Position numbers and translations under genes: made by a program. From positions 1 to 50,945 of the forward strand of contig JARGOG010000031.1 in assembly GCA_029212785.1 (NCBI GenBank): a stretch of DNA of 50,945 bases. The letters run 5' to 3'. Origin of the DNA: Thalassobaculaceae bacterium (GTDB lineage: Bacteria > Pseudomonadota > Alphaproteobacteria > Thalassobaculales > Thalassobaculaceae). Below are positions 45,188-50,945 of this stretch, piece by piece. Position 1 is the first letter of the stretch. Each line of letters begins with the position of its first letter. Below the pieces are notes generated by a model. That model saw only the letters and a program-made list of their open reading frames with translations, was not told the origin of the DNA and ran no database searches.

Positions 45188-45706
45188 CTAATCGTGTGCG
45201 AAACCGATGGGGCGGAGCGTCGGCGCCAGCGTATCGAGGAGCAGCCGGGCCGCCAGAAGAGCACTACCGGCCGTGACCCAGATCCAAGACAAGCTCACCG
45301 GCCAATCGACCACCCCCATCACCACCTCGTTGCGCTCCAGCGCGCGCAGGAACAGGAGAGAGCTGCGCCAGGACAGATAGGCGATATAGGCGGCAGAGGC
45401 CGCCAGGAGTGCCCTGGTCAAAGGTCCGACCACCTTTGGCGGCAGGACCGAGATCAGCACCGAAATCTGGATCGCGCCGCCGGTACGGTAGCCCCATGCC
45501 AGCGCCATCATCAGGCTGGCGGGTAGCAGGTAGAATTCCGAGACGTGGAGCTGGAAGGCGAGCGGCGCCGCGATCAGGTACCGCATCAGGGCGTCGGCCG
45601 AGACGAGCAGCATTGCGCTCACGACGGCAACTCCCGCGATGGCAAGTGCCGCCACCTCGATGCGACACAGGCCCGCGTCCAGCCGCGCATGCAGTCGCGA
45701 CAACAT
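45188..45706 (-). CDS. TRAP transporter small membrane subunit (DctQ type), system 2
   Basis: 172 residues with four membrane helices (VAVVSAMLLVSADALMRYLI, LLPASLMMALAWGYRTGG and two more). DctQ-like: family features are a charged residue near the end of helix 2 (FQLHVSEFYLLP) and overall length. It lies between the binding protein (41 bp upstream) and the large subunit (12 bp downstream). Confidence 0.88.
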   Translation of the reverse strand: MLSRLHARLDAGLCRIEVAALAIAGVAVVSAMLLVSADALMRYLIAAPLAFQLHVSEFYLLPASLMMALAWGYRTGGAIQISVLISVLPPKVVGPLTRALLAASAAYIAYLSWRSSLLFLRALERNEVVMGVVDWPVSLSWIWVTAGSALLAARLLLDTLAPTLRPIGFAHD

Positions 45707-45747
45707 CGGCCACTCGCCTCCCTGTTTGCTCTACGAATGCTCTGCGG

Positions 45748-46779
45748 TCACTGCTTCGCCAGTTCGGCCCGATAGGCCTCCAGCACCTTGGCCGCCGGAA
45801 GACCGCGGTCCTCCAAACGCTTGGTCCAGTCCGCATGAACGGTGCTGAGCGCGTCGTTCAGGGCGGCAAGCTCGTCCGAGGAGAACTCGAACATGTCGAT
45901 GCCCATCGCCTTGAACTCTTCGGCCAGAACGCTGGACTCGGAGTCCATCTTCTCGGACAGCCAGGCTTCGGTGTCGGCACCGCACTGCCTCATATCCGAC
46001 TGGATTCCAGACGGGATTCCGGCCCAGACATCGGCGTTGACGGCGAACACGTTGGCAAAGGTGCCGAAGGCGCCGTTCAGGCTCATGCTCTTCATGAGTT
46101 CCTGCACGTTGTACGGCTTCACGCTGTTGATGCCGGAAATCGTGCCGTCAACCGTGCCGCGCTGCATCGACACGTAGAGGTCGGCAACGACGATTTCGGC
46201 CGGGGCAGCGCCCAGGGTCTCGATGGTCAGCGTCAAGGTGCCGCCGGCGGACCGGATCACCTTGCCCTTGAAGTCCTCCAGCGTGCGAATGGCGGGCCCC
46301 GAGGAGACGATCTGATACGGCGGGAAACCCAAGACCCACAACGGCACGGCGTTGATCTTGGCGTATTCCTCCGCCAGTGCCTCGTTATTGCGGATCATGC
46401 TGGAATAGGTGCTGATGATCGCGGTGGCACTGCTGCCCATGCCGGGCAGCATCGAGACGCCGTTCAACGGCAGTTTCTCCGATGCGTAGCCCACCGGAAT
46501 CGGCACGGAGTCGGCCACGCCATCCTCGAGGCCGGGCTGCAATTCCCGCAGGGAGACGAGCTGGCCGGCCGGATAGTAGCTGAACGCCACCTTGTCGCCC
46601 TGGGCCTTGGTCACGCATCCCATCCAGTGCTCGACGCCCTGGGAGATGATGTGCTTGGGCGGACTGCCGGTCACCACGCTCATGGTGACGTCCTGTGCCT
46701 GGGCGGCCACCGCCGCAGACAGAAGGCTGCCGCCGACCATAATCCCGACGAGCGACTTGGAAACCCGTGTCGTCTTCAT
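45748..46779 (-). CDS. TRAP transporter solute-binding protein, system 2
   Basis: 343 residues with a Sec signal peptide (SLVGIMVGGSLLSAAVAAQA, cleavage near AQA-Q). DctP fold with the conserved LEDFKGKVIRSAGG arginine region and SMQRGTVDGTISGINS. AGAGGAGGAG lies just before the start. It opens the ten-gene minus-strand unit and defines its substrate import. The upstream promoter region is strikingly AT-rich for this genome. Confidence 0.92.
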   Translation of the reverse strand: MKTTRVSKSLVGIMVGGSLLSAAVAAQAQDVTMSVVTGSPPKHIISQGVEHWMGCVTKAQGDKVAFSYYPAGQLVSLRELQPGLEDGVADSVPIPVGYASEKLPLNGVSMLPGMGSSATAIISTYSSMIRNNEALAEEYAKINAVPLWVLGFPPYQIVSSGPAIRTLEDFKGKVIRSAGGTLTLTIETLGAAPAEIVVADLYVSMQRGTVDGTISGINSVKPYNVQELMKSMSLNGAFGTFANVFAVNADVWAGIPSGIQSDMRQCGADTEAWLSEKMDSESSVLAEEFKAMGIDMFEFSSDELAALNDALSTVHADWTKRLEDRGLPAAKVLEAYRAELAKQ

Positions 46780-46805
46780 GCTATCTCCTCCTCTGGGTAG
46801 TTATA

Positions 46806-46828
46806 TTATTGTTTTAATTTATTGTTTT
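46806..46828 (-). promoter_or_regulatory. AT-rich promoter region with direct repeats before TRAP system 2
   Basis: TTATTGTTTT occurs at 46806-46815 and 46819-46828, 13 bp apart. Together with the -10-like TATAAC on the minus strand at about 46799-46804, this is the likely promoter/activator region of the catabolic unit. Confidence 0.45.
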
Positions 46829-46879
46829 CTTGATTCACTGACCGCCGCATGGCGGGTCGGCGGCATGATCCGCAGCGAT

Positions 46880-47503
46880 TCAGACGCCGCTCCAGGTCAA
46901 CGGCAATCCGGGAATGGTGCGCTGCATGGAGTCGCGGGCCGAAAACCGCTCATACCAGCGGGCCAGCGCCGGGCGCGCGCCAAGCCAGTCGACCGAAGGA
47001 TGGCGCAGCATCAACCAGGCGACGCAGCAACCCGCTCCGATGGTGCCGAGATCCGCGGCGTCATCCCGATCGGCAAGCAACTCCTGAAGGCGGTCGACGG
47101 CACGCCCGGCAGTCGCCATCTGCTTCGCCATGTCGGTCGGTGACTGCTCGCTCTCCGGCCGCGTCTTTTCGAGGCGGACCAGCATCCCGGCATCCATCGC
47201 GCCATCGGCAAGCGCGGCGAGGACCCGAATGTCCCAGGGGTCACGGCCCGTCGTCTCGAGCAGCCGGCCGTTGCCATGTTGCTGGATCAAGTATTCGCAG
47301 ATCACCGGGCTGTCATAGATCACCCGTCCGTCATCCAGCTCAAGAAGGGGAATCTTAGCCAGGGGATTCAGCTTCCAGAATCCAGTATCCGCATCTCGCG
47401 GATTCGTATCTATCAAATCAATATTACCCTGAACGCCAAGTTCCAGGGCAACAACACGTACTTTTCTACCGTAAGGGGAGTTTGTGGAATTGTATAACTT
47501 CAC
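46880..47503 (-). CDS. Glutathione S-transferase family protein
   Basis: 207 residues. Thioredoxin-like N-terminal domain (MKLYNSTNSPYGRKVRVVAL, with a serine at the usual catalytic position, and LDDGRVIYDSPVICEYL binding glutathione) and an all-helical C-terminal domain. Cytoplasmic; conjugates glutathione or acts as an isomerase/dehalogenase. It is 100 bp upstream of the TRAP system 2 binding protein on the same strand, separated by an AT-rich promoter-like region. A role in the same catabolic route, such as maleylpyruvate-type isomerisation, is only a guess. Confidence 0.9.
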   Translation of the reverse strand: MKLYNSTNSPYGRKVRVVALELGVQGNIDLIDTNPRDADTGFWKLNPLAKIPLLELDDGRVIYDSPVICEYLIQQHGNGRLLETTGRDPWDIRVLAALADGAMDAGMLVRLEKTRPESEQSPTDMAKQMATAGRAVDRLQELLADRDDAADLGTIGAGCCVAWLMLRHPSVDWLGARPALARWYERFSARDSMQRTIPGLPLTWSGV

Positions 47504-47589
47504 GTAACGTTTCCCTTTAGTTCTTTATAAGCACGATTTTTCTTGAATATTGAGTAACACCCGCCCTGAACGTGGACAATACGGAAGTT

Positions 47590-47637
47590 CTGATCTATTG
47601 ATCAGGAAATCTGATTATTTTGCAGTGCACAATCAGA
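47590..47637. repeat. Nested inverted repeats upstream of GST gene
   Basis: CTGATC-N4-GATCAG at 47590-47605 and TCTGATT-N14-AATCAGA at 47610-47637, in a 224-bp AT-rich gap that holds no gene. The second includes TTGCAGTGCACAATC, almost identical to a sequence upstream of nasT. Possible operators. Confidence 0.45.
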
Positions 47638-47727
47638 ATTTCGGCATAGTGATTGCTCCCCGCCTGTCCGTGTCGAGCCCGGAGGGATGCCGCGACCCGC
47701 GCGGCAAGCGGCGGAACGACAGGGGCC

Positions 47728-48483
47728 TCAGCGCCCGCCGCCGACCCGCAGCGTCGTTCCGACCACGTAGGAGGCGGCATCCGACAGAAGATAGAGCGTC
47801 GAGGCCGCGATCTCGGCCGGATCGGCCACCCGGCCCAGCGGGATCGCCGCGCCCAACTCGTCCAGGCTCTGCTCCCGGCCGTTACGGCTGTGGATCTCGG
47901 TGGCCGTCACCCCGGGCGAGATGCAGTTCACCCGGATCCCGTCGCGGGCGACCTCCTGGGCAAGCCCCAGGGTGAAGGTTTCGACCGCGGCCTTTGCGGC
48001 GCCGTACCAGACATAGGCGTTGGGCGCGCCGGTACGCGCCGCCCCGGAGGAAACGTTGACGATCGCCCCGCCCCGTCCGCCGCGCGACACCGCCATCCGA
48101 GCAACCGCCGCGCGGCAACAATCCATCGCCCCGGTGACGTTGATGCGCATTACCGCCTCGATCGTCTCTCTTTCCGCATCGGCGAAGCGGCCGCTGCGGC
48201 CGGTTATCCCCGCATTGTTCACCAGCGCGTCGAGTGCCCCGAAGCGGTCGTCCACCGACCGGAACATCGCCGCCACCGCCGCCGGATCGCCCACATCCGA
48301 ACGCAGGGCCAGCGCCTCCGACCCGAGGTCGCCGCACCGATCGACCACGTCCTGGGCCGCCGCCGCATCCGAAACGTAGCTGAAGGCGACGCGATATCCC
48401 TGCCCCGCCGCGGCCAGACAGATTGCGCGGCCGATACCCCGCGCGCCGCCGGTCACCAGAATCACTTTCGGTTGCGGGTTCAT
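47728..48483 (-). CDS. Short-chain dehydrogenase/reductase (FabG-like)
   Basis: 251 residues, classical SDR. NAD(P)-binding TGGARGIGRA at residue 11-20, NNAG at about 88, catalytic Ser in VNVSSGAA, and YGAAK (Tyr-x3-Lys). The end (YVVGTTLRVGGG) matches 3-oxoacyl-ACP reductase-like or glucose dehydrogenase-like SDRs; there is no sign that it works in fatty acid synthesis. The start overlaps the LysR stop by ATGA, and AAAGGGGG serves as ribosome-binding site, so regulator and enzyme form one transcript. Confidence 0.93.
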   Translation of the reverse strand: MNPQPKVILVTGGARGIGRAICLAAAGQGYRVAFSYVSDAAAAQDVVDRCGDLGSEALALRSDVGDPAAVAAMFRSVDDRFGALDALVNNAGITGRSGRFADAERETIEAVMRINVTGAMDCCRAAVARMAVSRGGRGGAIVNVSSGAARTGAPNAYVWYGAAKAAVETFTLGLAQEVARDGIRVNCISPGVTATEIHSRNGREQSLDELGAAIPLGRVADPAEIAASTLYLLSDAASYVVGTTLRVGGGR

Positions 48484-49436
48484 GTGTCCCCCTTTGTAAT
48501 CGTCTGTTCCAGGCCGAGGCTCCGGCCCTCTCGCTCCGCCGTCTCCACGAGGACGTGAACGAAGGCATTGACCGGCGGCGAGAACGCCTCGCCTCGACGG
48601 GTGATCAGGCCCACCGTCCGGAAGATCCGGGTGTCGCGGAACGGCACCGCGCTGAGGTTGAGGCCGCGCAGCAGGTTCGTATTGACCAACGGCATCACCG
48701 TGGCACCGAAACCCGCCGCCGCCAGGGCGAACAGGGTGGGATACTGCACCGCCTCGAACCGGGTATCGATGGCGATCCCGGCGCCACGCACCGCTTTCTC
48801 CAGCACCTCGCGCGCCGTCGTCCCGATGGGCGCCCACAATATGTCGAGGTCGTTCAGGTCGGCGACCCTGGCGTGACCGCGAACCGCCAGCGGGTGGTCG
48901 GAGCGCACGATGACGAAGAATTCCTGCTCGAACAGCGGCCGGAAGGAAAGGGTGTCCGGCACGTTGTTATAGGGACCGATGCCGACATCGGCCGCACCGT
49001 TCTGCACGGCGGCCAGCATCTCGGCGCCCAGTTCCTCACGCAGCTCCACCCGGATGCCCGGATAGTCCTGCACGAAAGTCTTGAGGACGGCCGGCGTCAG
49101 ACTGAAGGCCGTGGTCGGCGAGAACGACGCGACGACCTGGCCCTTGAGCAGCGCCGCTTGGGACTGGATGTCGCTGACCAACCGGCGGGTATCGGTCAGG
49201 ACCTTTTTCGCACGGTCGAAGAGTTCCACCCCGGCGGCGGTGAGACGGACCTGGCGGGTGGTCCTGGTCAGCAGGGCGACGCCGACATAGGCCTCTAGCT
49301 CCTTCACATGGGCGCTCACCGCCGGCTGCGACCGGCCGAGCATTTCCGCGGCGCGACGGAAGCTCAGGGTTTCGGCAACCGTGACGAACGTGGAGAGCTG
49401 GCCGTAGATCTGCCGTGGCAGGTGCTTTTCCGTCAT
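48480..49436 (-). CDS. LysR-family transcriptional regulator
   Basis: 318 residues with an N-terminal helix-turn-helix (SFRRAAEMLGRSQPAVSAHV at residues about 25-44) and a LysR substrate domain (ASFSPTTAFSLTPAVLKTFV, FVIVRSDHPLAVRG). It is the first gene of a bicistronic unit with the SDR, which is unusual because LysR genes are commonly divergent from their targets. It may also act on the GST and TRAP system 2 genes downstream. The 157 bp before it, up to the EAL gene stop, contain no gene. Confidence 0.9.
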   Translation of the reverse strand: MTEKHLPRQIYGQLSTFVTVAETLSFRRAAEMLGRSQPAVSAHVKELEAYVGVALLTRTTRQVRLTAAGVELFDRAKKVLTDTRRLVSDIQSQAALLKGQVVASFSPTTAFSLTPAVLKTFVQDYPGIRVELREELGAEMLAAVQNGAADVGIGPYNNVPDTLSFRPLFEQEFFVIVRSDHPLAVRGHARVADLNDLDILWAPIGTTAREVLEKAVRGAGIAIDTRFEAVQYPTLFALAAAGFGATVMPLVNTNLLRGLNLSAVPFRDTRIFRTVGLITRRGEAFSPPVNAFVHVLVETAEREGRSLGLEQTITKGDT

Positions 49437-49593
49437 TACTGTCCTGTATGGGCAAGCGGCGTCTGCGCAGCCGGCTCACCTTGGACCAAGACATACCGGC
49501 CTTGAACCCCAACAAATTTGAACGACTTTCACGCCAGGAACGGGCGGCCGACCCGAGGCGACTATTCGAGAAATCTCTTGTCGACGGGTCTCT

Positions 49594-50945
49594 TTATGAC
49601 GTTTCAAACGTGGCGTCGAACTGATCGATCGGCGTCGGCCGTCCGAGCAGGAAGCCCTGGCCGACGGTGCAGCCGAGGAACACGAGCGCCTGACGCTGGG
49701 CCTCGGTCTCGATCCCTTCGGCGACGCAGTCCACCGCCAGTGACTGGCTCATTGCCAGCACCGTCGCCGCCAGGGAGGTCCGGGCGGTGACGATATCGAG
49801 CTCCTGGACGAAACTCCGGTCGATCTTGACGACCTGGATCGGCAGTTCCCGGAAATGGCTGAGGGACGAGTAGCCGGTACCGAAATCGTCCAGCGAAATC
49901 CGGTAGCCGGCGTCCCGCAGCGCTTCGGCCTGGTTGATGGCCCATGGCGTCGTCGCCATGGCGATGCTCTCGGTGACCTCGAACTCGATCAGGTCCGGCC
50001 CCATACCTTCCAACCGCACACAGTCGTTCAGCGCCTCGACGAAACCGAGGTTGTTCAGATCGAACATCGACAGGTTGATCGCCACCGCGAGAGGCGGCAG
50101 CCCCGTCCGCTCGCGGTTCCAGCGACCGATCTCCCGGACTACGAGCATGGTCAGTTCCCTGGTCAGGCCGCTGGCCTCGGCGATCGGGATGAATTCCGCG
50201 GGAGAGACCGCCTCGCCCTCCAGCGTCCAGCGCATCAGCGCCTCAGCGCCCACCGGCTTGGACGTCAACAGGTCGAACTTCGGCTGCAAGGCGACAGAAA
50301 TGCCTGAACCGGTGCAGGCGGCGTCCTTGAGCGCTTCCTTCAGTCGACGGGCGCGGTCATGGCGCGCCTGCATTTCCTGATCGAAGAACGCCGTACTTCC
50401 GGGCCTTTGCTGCTTCACCGCGATCAGTGCCGTCACCGCCTTGCGCAGGGCCTCGTCCGGATGATCGGGCAGGTCGGCGATCTCGATGATCGACGTGGTC
50501 GCCGTCGCGGTTATCTCGATACCGTCGACGATGAACGGCGCCGAGAACAGGGCCTCGAACGTCGCACAATCGAAGGCCTCCTTCGGCCCGACGAGCGCGA
50601 AGGTCGCGTCGGCAATCTTGCCCACGGTGGTCTCCGGCCCAACCTTGGCCGCGAGATCCTCGCAGATACCGAGTAGCAGGGTGTTCGTCATCAGAAGCCC
50701 ATATGTGGCCACGATGTTCTGAAGGCCGTCGATCCGCAGCAGCGCCATCCGGGAACTGCCCGGCGCCGTCCTGATCTTCGTCGACAAGAGCTGCAGGAGC
50801 GCGTTCTGGTTGGGGATTCTGAGGGTCGGATCCTCATAGGCGAGCTGGTCCAACTTCTCCACCAGGGAGAGGTTCTCGAACCCGATGGCGATATTGGTGG
50901 AGAACAGCCGCATCAGCGCCAGATCGTTATCGCCGATCGGACCAT
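49594..50945 (-). CDS. Degenerate GGDEF / EAL cyclic-di-GMP phosphodiesterase (5' truncated by window)
   Basis: 450 visible residues; the frame continues past the window end. The first residues (GPIGDNDLALMRLF, TNIAIGFENL) look like the end of a DUF3369/GAF-type sensor domain often found behind a receiver, so the whole protein may be a response regulator. The GGDEF domain (about 30-180 of the visible part) lacks the catalytic GGDEF loop, reading KIADATFALVG instead. The EAL domain looks active: GAEALMRW, INLSMFDL, FEVTES, DDFGTGYSSL, KIDRSFV, AEGIET and QGFLLGRP are all present. It should hydrolyse cyclic di-GMP, with the GGDEF part perhaps regulatory. Confidence 0.92.
   Translation of the reverse strand, partial: GPIGDNDLALMRLFSTNIAIGFENLSLVEKLDQLAYEDPTLRIPNQNALLQLLSTKIRTAPGSSRMALLRIDGLQNIVATYGLLMTNTLLLGICEDLAAKVGPETTVGKIADATFALVGPKEAFDCATFEALFSAPFIVDGIEITATATTSIIEIADLPDHPDEALRKAVTALIAVKQQRPGSTAFFDQEMQARHDRARRLKEALKDAACTGSGISVALQPKFDLLTSKPVGAEALMRWTLEGEAVSPAEFIPIAEASGLTRELTMLVVREIGRWNRERTGLPPLAVAINLSMFDLNNLGFVEALNDCVRLEGMGPDLIEFEVTESIAMATTPWAINQAEALRDAGYRISLDDFGTGYSSLSHFRELPIQVVKIDRSFVQELDIVTARTSLAATVLAMSQSLAVDCVAEGIETEAQRQALVFLGCTVGQGFLLGRPTPIDQFDATFETS

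Overview
The window is GC-rich DNA with closely packed genes, very frequent 4-bp ATGA stop/start overlaps, two complete TRAP transporters, an assimilatory nitrate operon controlled by NasS/NasT, and typical LysR/TauD/enolase catabolic genes. This suits a free-living, probably marine or soil alphaproteobacterium. A Rhodospirillales-like lineage is my inference from gene content only. I saw no rRNA, tRNA, CRISPR array, insertion sequence or phage gene. The genes at both window edges are cut.

Layout. (1) 1-867: 3' end of a secreted RTX calcium-binding protein. (2) 896-3185: divergent LysR regulator and 2,2-dialkylglycine decarboxylase (dgdR/dgdA-like). (3) 3398-17901, minus strand: a complete nitrate assimilation unit in the order nasT, nasS, leader RNA, nrtA, nrtB, tandem ATPase, globin, nirB, nirD, nasA, TrpD2-like gene, cysG. 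The nrtA leader carries two A1/G4 hexaloop hairpins, and the second is mutually exclusive with a strong intrinsic terminator. This is the expected architecture for antitermination by the ANTAR protein NasT. (4) 18053-23727: TetR regulator, RidA-family protein, amidase and a TRAP transporter, with perfect dyads in two intergenic regions.

(5) 24053-34930, plus strand: a seven-gene, almost gapless operon that I regard as the most interesting part. It encodes a pentaheme cytochrome c, a predicted outer-membrane beta-barrel, a membrane-anchored flavin/[2Fe-2S] reductase, a tetraheme cytochrome c554-like protein, a fusion of two cyclic-nucleotide-binding domains with a four-cluster ferredoxin, a membrane protein with two H-x13-H pairs (diheme b-type), and a decaheme cytochrome with an 8-cysteine cytoplasmic N-terminus. 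Together they offer 19 c-type heme sites. The layout suggests an NAD(P)H- or quinol-linked electron path across inner membrane, periplasm and perhaps outer membrane. The pentaheme and decaheme proteins both carry a low-complexity segment built of repeated QSD[D/I]L units.

(6) 35066-37996: TauD-type dioxygenase, mandelate-racemase-like enolase and LysR regulator behind a perfect 21-bp palindrome. (7) 46779 down to 37977, minus strand: TRAP transporter, FAH-family hydrolase, Ldh2-type dehydrogenase, second TauD dioxygenase, flavin reductase-like protein, quinone oxidoreductase-like MDR and an AbrB-family membrane protein, probably one ten-gene catabolic transcription unit for an unidentified organic acid or aromatic compound. 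(8) 46880-49436: glutathione transferase, then a LysR/SDR pair. (9) 49594-50945: 5'-truncated degenerate-GGDEF/EAL signalling protein.
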